Assembly (NCBI RefSeq): GCF_000017505.1
Contig: NC_009675.1
Location: forward strand, 4,158,501 to 4,222,500
Source of the DNA: Anaeromyxobacter sp. Fw109-5
GTDB lineage: Bacteria; Myxococcota; Myxococcia; Myxococcales; Anaeromyxobacteraceae
Length of the DNA: 64,000 nt
Reading direction: 5' to 3'
The notes under the pieces are model-generated. The model was not told the origin of the DNA, ran no database searches, and saw nothing but the letters and a program-made list of their open reading frames with translations. Shown here in pieces: positions 52,354-60,142 of this stretch. Each line of letters opens with the position of its first letter. The stretch's first letter is position 1. A program made the position numbers and the translations under genes.

Positions 52354-53811
52354 ATGAACCTGGAAGTGCGCGCGCAGCTCGCCTCGGTGTTCCACCTCGA
52401 CAAGTGCATCGGCTGTCACACCTGCTCGGTGGTCTGCAAGAACCTGTGGACCGACCGGCGCGGCTCCGAGCACATGTGGTGGAACAACGTCGAGACGCGG
52501 CCGGGGACCGGCTACCCCGCGCTGTGGGAGGACCAGGAGCGCCACCACGGCGGCTTCGTGGTCGAGGACGGGGAGCTCCGGCTCCGGCTCGGCGGGCGCG
52601 GGAGCATCCTCGAGCGCCTGTTCCAGGCGCCGCGGCTCCCCACGCTCGACGATCAGTACGAGCCCTGGACCTACCGCTACGAGGACCTGTTCCGGGCGAA
52701 GCCCTCGGACGAGCTCCCCACGGCGCGGCCGGTGTCGGCGATCACCGGCCGGCCCGTCGACCCGAGCGCGGGGCCGAACTGGGACGACGACCTGGCCGGC
52801 TCCGACGTCCACGCCGCGGCCGACCCGAACCTCGCCGCGCTCGCGCCGTCGGAGCGCGAGGCGCTGCGCGCGCTCGAGGGGCTGGTGTTCTTCCACCTGC
52901 CGCGCACCTGCAACCACTGCCTCAACCCGGCCTGCGCGGCGGCCTGCCCCTCCGGCGCGATCTACAAGCGCGGCGAGGACGGGGTGGTGCTCATCGACCG
53001 CGAGGCCTGCCGCGGCTGGCGGATGTGCGTGCCGGCGTGCCCCTACAAGAAGACCTTCCACTCGTGGTCGGAGGGGAAGTCGGAGAAGTGCATCGGCTGC
53101 TACCCGCGCATCGAGAGCGGCGAGCCGCCGGCCTGCTTCCAGGCCTGCGTCGGGAGGATCCGCTATCAGGGCGTCCTGCTCTACGACCCGCACGCCGCCC
53201 TGCGGGCCGCGCGCGCCCCGGACGCCGAGCTCGTCGCCGAGCAGCGCGCCGCGTTCCTCGACCCGGCCGACCCCGAGGTGATCGCGGCGGCGCGCCGGAG
53301 CGGCATCCCGGACGCCATGCTCGACGCCGCGCTCCGCTCCCCGGTCGATCGGTTCGTGCGGCAGTGGCAGGTGGCGCTGCCGCTCCACCCGGAGTTCCGC
53401 ACGCTCCCGATGGTGTTCTACGTGCCGCCGCTCTCGCCGGTGCGCGCGGGCGCGACCGCGTCCACCGGAGCGGCCCTCGCCGGCGCCGGCGAGCAGCGCA
53501 TCCCGGTGCGCTACCTCGCGGCGATGTTCGCGGCGGGCAACGAGGAGGTCGTCACCTCCGCGCTCCGCCGGCTCGTGGCGGTCCGCACCCGGCGCCGCGC
53601 CGCGACCGTGGGCGACGTGACCGAGGCGGACGTGGCCGAGGCGCTCCGCGAGGCCGGGCTCACGCCCGAGGTGGCCGACGCCATCCACCGGCTCACGGTG
53701 TTCCCGACCCTCCGCGAGCGCGTGGTGCGGCCGCCGGGCGGACGCGAGACCGAGACCGAGCAGCTCGTCGGGCTCCAGGGCCTCGCCGGCGTGCGCGCGA
53801 GGGTGCCGTGA
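52354..53811 (+). CDS. narH: Respiratory nitrate reductase beta subunit
   Basis: A 485-aa four-cluster ferredoxin-type subunit. The first cluster Cys are C18, C21, C24 and C28. Further groups are 'CNHCLNPACAAACPSG', 'CRGWRMCVPACPYKK' (Trp replaces a Cys, giving the 3Fe-4S cluster) and 'CIGCYPRIESGEPPACFQACVGR'. It passes electrons from the heme subunit to NarG. It is preceded by AGGAG and overlaps narJ (GTGA). Confidence 0.97.
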   Translation: MNLEVRAQLASVFHLDKCIGCHTCSVVCKNLWTDRRGSEHMWWNNVETRPGTGYPALWEDQERHHGGFVVEDGELRLRLGGRGSILERLFQAPRLPTLDDQYEPWTYRYEDLFRAKPSDELPTARPVSAITGRPVDPSAGPNWDDDLAGSDVHAAADPNLAALAPSEREALRALEGLVFFHLPRTCNHCLNPACAAACPSGAIYKRGEDGVVLIDREACRGWRMCVPACPYKKTFHSWSEGKSEKCIGCYPRIESGEPPACFQACVGRIRYQGVLLYDPHAALRAARAPDAELVAEQRAAFLDPADPEVIAAARRSGIPDAMLDAALRSPVDRFVRQWQVALPLHPEFRTLPMVFYVPPLSPVRAGATASTGAALAGAGEQRIPVRYLAAMFAAGNEEVVTSALRRLVAVRTRRRAATVGDVTEADVAEALREAGLTPEVADAIHRLTVFPTLRERVVRPPGGRETETEQLVGLQGLAGVRARVP

Positions 53812-54362
53812 GTCCTGCGATCGGGCCCGTGCTCCAGCGCGAGGCGCTGCTCGCGTTCGCCGAGCTCCTCTCCTATCCCGACGACGCGCTCCCCGGCCGC
53901 CTGCGCGCCCAGGCCGCTCGGCTCCCGAGCGCGACCGGCGGCGCGCTCGACGCCCTCGCCGACCGGCTCGCCCTCCTCGGCGCGGGCGGCGCCGAGGAGC
54001 TCTACACCGCGACCTTCGATCTCCGCCCGGCGGTGAGCCCCTACGCCGGCATGCACCTCTGCGGCGAGGGCCCGCGGCGGAACGCGCTGCTCGCGCACCT
54101 CGCCGCCCTCCGCGCCCAGGCCGGCCTCCCGCCGGCGGACGAGGTCCCCGACCACTTCGCCGAGCTCCTGCGCTACCTCGCCGCCGCGCCCGCGGACGAG
54201 GAGTCGGAGGACGTCGCCGCGCTCGTGCTCGCCCCGGCCGCGCGCCTCGCCGCCGCCGCGCTGCCGCACGACAACCCGTACCGCGCCGCGCTCGAGGCGC
54301 TCGCGCGCGCGCTCCCCGCGCGGGCCGAGCTGCCCGTGCGGACGAAGGAGGCCGGACCATGA
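53808..54362 (+). CDS. narJ: Nitrate reductase assembly chaperone
   Basis: A 184-aa TorD/NarJ-type chaperone needed for Mo cofactor insertion and Fe-S assembly in NarG. 'FAELLSYPDDALPGRLRAQAARLPSA', 'YTATFDLRPAVSPYAGMHLCGEG' and 'PDEVPDHFAELLRYLA'-like segments are diagnostic. It starts at GTG 53808 overlapping narH and ends overlapping the narI-narK fusion (ATGA). Confidence 0.92.
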   Translation: MSPAIGPVLQREALLAFAELLSYPDDALPGRLRAQAARLPSATGGALDALADRLALLGAGGAEELYTATFDLRPAVSPYAGMHLCGEGPRRNALLAHLAALRAQAGLPPADEVPDHFAELLRYLAAAPADEESEDVAALVLAPAARLAAAALPHDNPYRAALEALARALPARAELPVRTKEAGP

Positions 54363-56458
54363 CGGACCTCGTCCTGTTCGCCGTCGTCCCCTACGTCGCC
54401 GTCGCGCTCGCCGCGGCCGGGCTCGTCCTGCGGCACGCCGGCGCCGGGGCCCCCATCACCGCCCGCTCGTCACAGGTACTCGAGGCGCGGCTGCTCCACT
54501 TCGGGGCGATCCCCTGGCACCTCGCGATCCTGGCCATCCTGGGCGCGCACGTGTTCGCGGCGGTCGCCCCCGGCGTGATGGGGCGCGTCCTCGGTGACCC
54601 GCTGCGGCTGCACGTCATGGAGGTCACCGGCCTCGCGCTGGCCGGCTGGGCGCTCGTCGCCGGCGGGATCCTCCTGTGGCGCCGGCTCGCGGTGCCGCGC
54701 GTGCGCGCCGTCACGACGGTGATGGACGTGGTGGTGCTCGCGCTGCTCGTCGCGCAGGTGGGGCTCGGCGTGTACGTGACGCTCTCGCTGCGCTGGGGGT
54801 CCGTCTGGTACCTGCACACGGCCGTCCCCTGGCTGCGCTCCCTCGCGAGCTTCTCCCCGGAGCCGCAGTACGCCTCCGTGCTCCCGCTCGCGGTGAAGGC
54901 CCACGTCGTGCTCGCCTTCGTGCTCGTCGCGCTGATCCCGTTCTCGCGGCTCGCGCACGTGGTCTCGTTCCCGCTGCGGTTCGCCGGCGGCGTCCGGGGC
55001 CGGACGGTCTGGTCGAGCGCGCCGGCCGGCGTGACCCTGCCCAGGCCTGCCGGCGCCGTGCTGCGCTCGCGGGCGCTCGAGCCGCAGGTGCTCTCGGTGT
55101 GGGATCCCGAGAACGCGGAGGCCTGGGCGAGGAGCGGCGAGGCGACCGCGCGCCGCAACCTGTGGATCTCGATCTTCGCGCTCTTCCTCGCCTTCTGCGT
55201 GTGGATGGTCTGGAGCGTGGTGGTGGTGCGGCTGCCGGACGTGGGCTTCCGGCTCGACACGGGCCAGCTCTTCTGGCTCGCCGCGCTGCCAGGCCTGTCC
55301 GGCGCGACGCTGCGGATCTTCTACTCCTTCGCGGTCCAGATCTTCGGCGGCCGGCTGTGGACGACCGTCACCACCGCCTCGCTGCTCGTCCCGGCGATCG
55401 GGATCGGGATCGCGGTGCAGGATCCGACCACGCCCTACCCGGTGCTGCTCGGCCTCGCGCTCCTCGCGGGCCTCGGCGGCGCGAACTTCGCGTCCAGCAT
55501 GGCCAACATCGGCTTCTTCTTCCCCGGCGCGAGGAAGGGGACCGCCCTCGGCCTGAACGGCGGCCTCGGCAACCTCGGCGTGTCGGGCATGCAGCTCGTC
55601 GTCCCGCTCGCCATCACCGCCGGCGTCTTCGGCGCCTGGGGCGGCGCGCCCCAGGTCGTGGTGAAGGGCGGGGTGGAGCAGAACCTCTGGCTGCAGAACG
55701 CCGGGTTCGTGTGGGTGCCCTTCATCGTGGTCGCCGCCGCCCTCGCCTGGCTCGGCATGGACGACGTGGCGAGCGCGCGGGCCTCCTTCCGCGAGCAGGC
55801 GCGCATCTTCCGGAGGCGCCACACCTGGCTCGTCTCCGCCCTCTACCTCGGGACCTTCGGCTCGTTCATCGGCTTCTCCGCCGCCCTTCCCCTGCTGGTG
55901 AAGGGTTCGTTCCCCGGCGTGGACCCGGTGCGCTACGCGTTCCTGGGTCCGCTCGTCGGCGCGCTCTTCCGCCCCGTCGGCGGCTGGCTCGCCGACCGCG
56001 TCGGCGGCGCGCGCGTGACGCTCTGGAACTTCGTGGCGATGGCCGGGCTCGCCCTCCTCGCGCTGGCGTTCCTGCCGCAGGGCGGCGAGCCCGGGCGGTT
56101 CGCCCCGTTCCTCGGGACGTTCGTGCTGCTCTTCGCCGCCACCGGGATCGGGAACGGCTCCACGTACCGGATGATCCCCGCCATCTTCGGGACGATCCAC
56201 CGGGCGCCCGCGGGCGCGGGTCCCGCCGCCACGGCCGCCGCGAAGCGGTCGGCCGCGACCGAGGCGGCCGCGGTGGCCGGGTTCGCCTCCGCCGTCGCCG
56301 CCTACGGCGCCTTCTTCGTGCCGAAGGCCTTCGGCACCTCGCTCGCGGTGACCGGCGGCCCGGCGGCGGCGATCGTGGGCTTCGTCGCGTACTACGCGCT
56401 CGCCATCGCGGTCACGGCGTGGGCGTACGCGCGGAAGGGATCGGGGTTCTCCTGCTGA
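54359..56458 (+). CDS. narI-narK: Fused nitrate reductase gamma subunit (NarI) and nitrate/nitrite transporter (NarK)
   Basis: A 699-aa polytopic protein. Residues ~1-205 are NarI: five membrane helices with the four heme-ligand histidines H54, H64, H182 and H200 at E. coli spacing (10 and 18 apart). A linker of ~30-60 residues runs through 'LSVWDPENAEAWARSGEATARRN'. Residues ~260-695 are a full NarK-type MFS transporter: 'GGANFASSMANIGFFFPGARKGT', 'GLNGGLGNLGVSGMQLVVPL' (nitrate signature) and 'FRPVGGWLADRVGG'. No stop lies between the halves. NarI's cytoplasmic C-terminus suits NarK's cytoplasmic N-terminus. Overlap with narJ is ATGA. Confidence 0.95.
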   Translation: MTDLVLFAVVPYVAVALAAAGLVLRHAGAGAPITARSSQVLEARLLHFGAIPWHLAILAILGAHVFAAVAPGVMGRVLGDPLRLHVMEVTGLALAGWALVAGGILLWRRLAVPRVRAVTTVMDVVVLALLVAQVGLGVYVTLSLRWGSVWYLHTAVPWLRSLASFSPEPQYASVLPLAVKAHVVLAFVLVALIPFSRLAHVVSFPLRFAGGVRGRTVWSSAPAGVTLPRPAGAVLRSRALEPQVLSVWDPENAEAWARSGEATARRNLWISIFALFLAFCVWMVWSVVVVRLPDVGFRLDTGQLFWLAALPGLSGATLRIFYSFAVQIFGGRLWTTVTTASLLVPAIGIGIAVQDPTTPYPVLLGLALLAGLGGANFASSMANIGFFFPGARKGTALGLNGGLGNLGVSGMQLVVPLAITAGVFGAWGGAPQVVVKGGVEQNLWLQNAGFVWVPFIVVAAALAWLGMDDVASARASFREQARIFRRRHTWLVSALYLGTFGSFIGFSAALPLLVKGSFPGVDPVRYAFLGPLVGALFRPVGGWLADRVGGARVTLWNFVAMAGLALLALAFLPQGGEPGRFAPFLGTFVLLFAATGIGNGSTYRMIPAIFGTIHRAPAGAGPAATAAAKRSAATEAAAVAGFASAVAAYGAFFVPKAFGTSLAVTGGPAAAIVGFVAYYALAIAVTAWAYARKGSGFSC

Positions 56459-56594
56459 TCACGAGTCGGCAACGGTTCAGCCGGGAACGGCCGTGTCCGC
56501 CGGGCGGGCGGTTCCGAGGCTGCGTGCACGTCACCGTCTCCCGCCGGTTTCTCGAGAAGCTGGCAGGCCGTCGAAGAACGCGCTTTCACGACCC

Positions 56595-56644
56595 CGCTCG
56601 CCCCGAGCGTAGCCCGCCGCAGGCGGGCGGAGTCGAGGGGCGGC
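56595..56644. repeat. Compound palindromic element
   Basis: CGCTCGCCCC at 56596-56605 is matched by GAGGGGCGG at 56636-56644. The inner hairpin is GCCCGCC/GGCGGGC. It is related to the 33-bp palindrome family but enlarged by the inner hairpin. Confidence 0.55.
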
Positions 56645-56660
56645 CGTGTGAACGAGTTGG

Positions 56661-56695
56661 CCGCTCGCCCTGAGCCTGTGTCGAAGGGCGAGCGG
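56661..56695. repeat. 35-nt palindromic repeat copy
   Basis: Arms CCGCTCGCCCT (56661-56671) and AGGGCGAGCGG (56685-56695) are perfectly complementary. The loop GAGCCTGTGTCGA is 2 nt longer than in the other copies. Confidence 0.85.
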
Positions 56696-56699
56696 CGTC

Positions 56700-56729
56700 C
56701 CGCTGGTTCGACAAGCTCACCACGAGCGG
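56700..56729. repeat. Degenerate palindromic repeat copy
   Basis: The right arm ACCACGAGCGG and loop TCGACAAGCTC are intact, but the left arm is CCGCTGGT, having lost TCG. It is adjacent to the transposase remnant. Confidence 0.7.
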
Positions 56730-56732
56730 TCG

Positions 56733-56816
56733 TCAGGCGGGCAGCAGCTTCGAGATCCTCAGCAGGTTGTAAGCGGCGACGACGAAGTGGGCGGCGAGCT
56801 GAGTGCCGATTTCCGG
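56733..56816 (-). pseudogene. C-terminal remnant of an IS transposase
   Basis: The leftward frame ends 'QLAAHFVVAAYNLLRISKLL', which resembles the last residues of IS5/IS1182-type DDE transposases (a Phe-x3-AAYNLxR helix). Upstream, the frame continues only into unrelated sequence, so the rest of the gene is gone. No terminal inverted repeats were found. Confidence 0.6.
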
Positions 56817-56983
56817 GCCCGCCCTTCGCCGTCCGCGCGGTGCGCCGGACGCGCACGGCGCGATCTGCCTGCGCTCGCGAGGAGCGTGCTCTCTACGCGC
56901 GGAAGACCTCGGAGCGCGTTTCGCCTGGAACCTCGTCAAGAGGGCGCCTGCCGAGGGACGCCGGCACGCATCCTGCGCCGAGG

Positions 56984-57811
56984 TCACCAGCTGTAGCCGA
57001 GGCCGAGCTTCAAGTACGGACCGTCCTCGCCCCCGGTGTAGCTCGTGAAGTTCTCGTCCTGCTCGTCGCCGGCGAGCCTCGCGCCGTAGCCGCCCATCAC
57101 CGCCGCGCTGATCCCGTTCGACGCGATGAAGTTGTAGCCGAGCTCCGCGGCCACCCCGAGCCGGGCGAAGTCCGTGGACGTGTCGAACTCCTCGCGCCCG
57201 AACGAGAAGTCCAGCCGCGGGCCGAGGCGGATCCCTTCGTTGTTGCGCCCATAGAGGAACAGGTCGGCGCCGGTCCCGAGCCCGAACGAGGTCACGTGGC
57301 CGTTCGTGGCGTTCGTGCGCGAGTAGCGCGCCGAGGCGATCCACGACGCGTGCTCCCAGGGGAATGGCCGTATGTAGGAGGCGTTCACGCCGATGCCGCT
57401 GAACCAGCCGAGCGGGTCCGTGACGACGGTGTTCCTCACCCGTCCGCGTACGGTCGTCCCGAGGCCGCCGCGCCCGCGCTCCGTGAGCTCGGCGGGCGGC
57501 TGGGTGAACGCCGTCGGCGCGCTCGGCCCGGGCGCCGGCGCGGCGGTCGCGACTCCCGCCTGGACGCCCTCAGCGCCGGGCGCGGGCCCCGATCGGCGCA
57601 GGAGCCCCTCGCACTGCGCGCGGAGGGCGGCCGCGTCCTCACCCGGCGGCAGGCGCCCATCCATCAGGTCCACGCAACGGTCCGCCACGGTGCGCGCCGC
57701 CGGCGAAGCAGGCGGCTGCGGTGGCTGAGTCGCTCCCGGGTCCTGTGCCGTTGCCTGCCCGACGACCGCGGCGATCGCCACGAGCGCTCTCCCCCAGACG
57801 TGCGGCTGCAT
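56984..57811 (-). CDS. Outer-membrane beta-barrel protein
   Basis: A 275-aa protein with signal peptide (~1-22, cleaved near 'ATAQD'), a Pro/Ala-rich and helical periplasmic part (~23-115) and a C-terminal barrel (~120-275) with alternating strands ending in the aromatic 'KLGLGYSW'. The ending is typical of BAM-recognised barrels. No specific family recognised. It stands alone between repeats and the crcB region. Confidence 0.75.
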   Translation of the reverse strand: MQPHVWGRALVAIAAVVGQATAQDPGATQPPQPPASPAARTVADRCVDLMDGRLPPGEDAAALRAQCEGLLRRSGPAPGAEGVQAGVATAAPAPGPSAPTAFTQPPAELTERGRGGLGTTVRGRVRNTVVTDPLGWFSGIGVNASYIRPFPWEHASWIASARYSRTNATNGHVTSFGLGTGADLFLYGRNNEGIRLGPRLDFSFGREEFDTSTDFARLGVAAELGYNFIASNGISAAVMGGYGARLAGDEQDENFTSYTGGEDGPYLKLGLGYSW

Positions 57812-58001
57812 GACGCCCCCCTCGACGGCGCGAGGAACCGGGTCGCGTGAGCGGCGCCGGACGTGCCGCCTCTCCTACAGCTTGTGCACGACCGCACGGA
57901 CCACGAAGGAGGCGCGCTCCCGAGGAGCGCGCAGACGCGAGAGAGGCGGCCGATCGAGCGGTCGCCCCGTCACGACCGCGCGCGGAGACGCGCTCCCGCG
58001 G

Positions 58002-58379
58002 TCAACCCGCGAGCGCCCGCGCCGCCACGATGCCGGCGAAGCCGGCGGCGAGGCAGCCGAGCACCGTGAGGGCCACGTTCACGGCCGCGGGCCAGACGCC
58101 GCGCTCCAGCAGCGCGAGGGTCTCGTAGTTGAACGAGGAGTAGGTGGTGAAGCCGCCCAGCACTCCGGCCCCGAGGAAGAGCCTCGCCTCGGGGGTGATG
58201 GCCTCGCGGGTCCCGGCGAGGCCGAGGAGCAGGGCGAGCAGGAAGGAGCCGAGCACGTTCACGATGAGAGTGCCGCGCGGGAAGTCCGCCCCGAGCGCGC
58301 GCGCCGCCCAGGTCGAGACGAGGTAGCGCGCGCCGCTGCCGAGCGCGCCGCCCGCGCAGACGAGGAGGAGCCGGATCAC
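58002..58379 (-). CDS. crcB: Fluoride exporter (Fluc/CrcB)
   Basis: A 125-aa four-helix protein forming a dimeric fluoride channel. '[15 protein letters not shown]', '[18 protein letters not shown]' (the conserved Asn) and '[21 protein letters not shown]' (the Phe-box region) are typical. The GTG at 58379 begins the conserved region; an upstream start would add 12 polar residues. No fluoride riboswitch is recognisable upstream. Confidence 0.93.
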   Translation of the reverse strand: MIRLLLVCAGGALGSGARYLVSTWAARALGADFPRGTLIVNVLGSFLLALLLGLAGTREAITPEARLFLGAGVLGGFTTYSSFNYETLALLERGVWPAAVNVALTVLGCLAAGFAGIVAARALAG

Positions 58380-58492
58380 CGCCGCCGGTCTATCGCGGCT
58401 GGGGTGCGACCGCAATCCCGTCCCCGTGCTACCGTCGCGCGCGCCACCCCTCTCGCGCGGCTCCGCCGCGTCCCCGGCACCGGAGGTGCTCC

Positions 58493-59239
58493 ATGATGAA
58501 GAAGCGCGTGGTCCTCGTCACCGGCGCGAGCCGCGGCATCGGCGCCGCGACCGCGAAGCTCCTCGCTCGCCACGGGGCCGCCGTGGCGGTGAACTACCTC
58601 CGCAGCGAGGCCGAGGCCCGGGCCGTGGTCGAGGCGATCCGCGCGGCGGACGGGCGCGCGGTGGCGGTGAGGGCGGACGTGCGGGATCCCTCCCAGGTGC
58701 GGGCGATGGTGGTCGAGGCGGAGGGCGCGCTCGGCCCGATCGACACCCTCGTCGTCAACGCGTCCATCTCCTTCCCGATCCGGCCGTTCGTCGACTACGA
58801 GTGGGAGGACTTCCACGCGAAGCTCGCCGGCGAGCTCGGCGCGGCGTTCCACTGCTGCAAGGCGGTGGTGCCGGGGATGATCTCGCGCCGATCGGGCTGC
58901 ATCGTCGCCATCTCGAGCGGCCTGTCGCGGCACGCCGGCGGCGGGTTCTGCGCGCACAGCACGGCGAAGGCCGGGCTCGACGCGTTCTCGCGCGCGCTCG
59001 CGCTCGAGCTCGGCCCGCACGGCATCCGCGTCAACGTCGTCGCGCCCGGGCTCACCGACACCGACGCCACCGCAGGTCAGCCGGCGGCGCAGCGGGAGGC
59101 GGTCGCGCGGATGACGCCGCTGCGACGCATCGGCGTGCCGGAGGACGTGGCGGGCGCGGTCCTGATGGCCGCCTCCGACCACGCGCGCTTCATGACCGGC
59201 GTCTACGTTCCGGTGAGCGGCGGAGCGTTGATGCCGTAG
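58493..59239 (+). CDS. SDR-family oxidoreductase with His at the catalytic Tyr position
   Basis: A 248-aa FabG-like protein: cofactor motif '[11 protein letters not shown]', 'VNASIS' in place of NAG, catalytic Ser in 'VAISSGLS', then '[11 protein letters not shown]' where YxxxK is expected (H155 and K159), and 'RVNVVAPGL'. The Tyr-to-His change would be expected to weaken normal dehydrogenase chemistry, so the protein may be a divergent reductase or have a non-catalytic role. It is divergent from crcB and followed by a convergent gene. Confidence 0.85.
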   Translation: MMKKRVVLVTGASRGIGAATAKLLARHGAAVAVNYLRSEAEARAVVEAIRAADGRAVAVRADVRDPSQVRAMVVEAEGALGPIDTLVVNASISFPIRPFVDYEWEDFHAKLAGELGAAFHCCKAVVPGMISRRSGCIVAISSGLSRHAGGGFCAHSTAKAGLDAFSRALALELGPHGIRVNVVAPGLTDTDATAGQPAAQREAVARMTPLRRIGVPEDVAGAVLMAASDHARFMTGVYVPVSGGALMP

Positions 59240-59268
59240 GCGGGGTGCGCGGACGCCCGCCCCGGCGG

Positions 59269-59634
59269 CTAGGACCGAGGTCCCGGACGAAGCGCCTCGA
59301 GGGCCCGGGCGTAGGCCTCGCGGTCGAAGCGCCCGCCGGCGAGCGCCGCGTCGAGCGCGTCCGCGGCGACGCGTCCGACTGCGTGCAGCGCCTCGTGGCG
59401 CGTGAGGCCTCCCGCCACGAGCCGCTCCAGCGCGCGGCGCGCCTCGGGCGGCTCGCCGGTCGCGAGCTGGTCCTCCACGACCAGGTGGAGCGCCGCGTGG
59501 ACGCGCGGCTTCGGCATCGGCGGGTGAGGCCGGCCGAGGGCGCGATGGTGCTCCTCCACCGCGCGGAGCCGCTCGTCCTGCGGGGCATCCTTCCAGGCGT
59601 TCAGGTCGGGGGCGCGGTCGGCGTCGTAGTCCAT
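59269..59634 (-). CDS. DUF1841-like protein
   Basis: A 121-aa soluble protein. The C-terminal half 'PRVHAALHLVVEDQLATGEPPEARRALERLVAGGLTRHEALHAVGRVAAD' matches the pattern of DUF1841 proteins (H-x3-H-x3-E-x-Q, then GLxRHExxHxxGxV). The paired His residues suggest a metal site. Function is unknown. ATG 59634 is the closest start before the domain. Confidence 0.7.
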   Translation of the reverse strand: MDYDADRAPDLNAWKDAPQDERLRAVEEHHRALGRPHPPMPKPRVHAALHLVVEDQLATGEPPEARRALERLVAGGLTRHEALHAVGRVAADALDAALAGGRFDREAYARALEALRPGPRS

Positions 59635-59799
59635 GCTCGCGGCGGACCTTAGCGCCGCCCTCCGCGTCGGCGCAACGCGGCGATCCGAAGGGTGGCCGCG
59701 TGGCCTGCCGGTCCGCGTCGGAGCCGCTCGCCCTTCCCTGACACGACCGCCCGCTGCCCGCCCGGACGCCGTATCCGCTGTACCGGACGCCCATCCGTT
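59635..59799. other. Divergent spacer upstream of the sulfur unit
   Basis: No gene seen. CCGCTGT (59774-59780) and CCGTTGT (59795-59801) form a direct repeat 21 bp apart just before the promoter motif and could be regulator contacts. Confidence 0.35.
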
Positions 59800-59836
59800 G
59801 TCCGCTTGACAGGATTCTCGTCCGTCAAATAGGATG
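59800..59836 (+). promoter_or_regulatory. Promoter motif copy 1 (shared with thrC)
   Basis: GTCCGCTTGACAGGA (59800-59814), a 12-nt spacer and AAATAGGATG (59827-59836). It contains -35 TTGACA and -10 TAGGAT with 18 nt between. The same two blocks at the same spacing occur at 63375-63411. Transcription would begin near 59842, right before the small upstream ORF. Confidence 0.7.
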
Positions 59837-59844
59837 ACCCCACG

Positions 59845-59943
59845 ATGCGCTCCTCTTCCTGTCAGCCTCCCCCCGACGCGCATCGGGCTCGTGGGGCGCG
59901 CTGCTGTCGCCGGCCGGCGCCGGCCGCCCGAATGCGCGGCTGA
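59845..59943 (+). CDS. Putative 32-aa Cys-containing leader peptide
   Basis: ATG 59845 opens a 32-codon frame beginning 'MRSSSC' with further adjacent Cys codons at positions 20-21 (59902-59907). It would start within a few nucleotides of the predicted transcript start, hence nearly leaderless. Immediately after the Cys-Cys codons is CGGCCGGCGCCGGCCG (59911-59926), a perfect palindrome. An alternative stem pairs 59919-59927 with 59944-59952. This resembles a cysteine attenuator before sulfur-assimilation genes. Expression is not proven, and such palindromes are easier to meet by chance in very GC-rich DNA. Confidence 0.4.
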   Translation: MRSSSCQPPPDAHRARGARCCRRPAPAARMRG

Positions 59944-60037
59944 GCGGCCGGCCCGCCATCCTCCACCCGCTGCACCACGCGCGGGCCGCACCCGGCCCTG
60001 CCCGCGCGCACGCGACACCCCGCTCTCGAGGAGCTCC

Positions 60038-60142
60038 ATGTCCTCCGCGCCCCTCTCCCCTCTTCCCCGGCGCCGCCGCGCCGACACCCGGGCGACCTCC
60101 CTCGCCCTCGCGCCGGTGGGCCTCGAGCGGGGGAGCCCGTGA
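60038..60142 (+). CDS. Small ORF translationally coupled to cysG
   Basis: A 34-codon frame (ATG 60038, GAGGAG just upstream) rich in Ser, Pro and Arg, whose stop overlaps the cysG GTG (GTGA). It may be a coupling ORF rather than a functional peptide. No homologue recognised. Confidence 0.35.
   Translation: MSSAPLSPLPRRRRADTRATSLALAPVGLERGSP

Larger units (their letters stand above)
56459..56983. other. Intergenic region with palindromic repeats and transposase scrap
   Basis: About 520 bp after the nar operon without an intact gene. It holds three palindrome-type elements (56595-56729) and a C-terminal transposase remnant (56733-56816). Between 56817 and 56983 I see nothing recognisable. Confidence 0.7.

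Noticed and set aside
48511-54360. Very long leftward open frame (over 1900 codons) opposite the nar operon
   Set aside because: It is antisense to narG, narH and narJ, has Arg/Pro/Ala/His-rich composition without domain motifs, and exists because stop codons are rare in GC-rich complementary frames.
58380-58492. Fluoride riboswitch before crcB
   Set aside because: I could not find the conserved GGNGAUGG-type start or the pseudoknot pairing.
59834-60142. 102-codon frame starting at 59834
   Set aside because: Its ATG overlaps the predicted -10 hexamer, so that start would not be transcribed. Only the 60038 start with a ribosome site is retained as a weak candidate.
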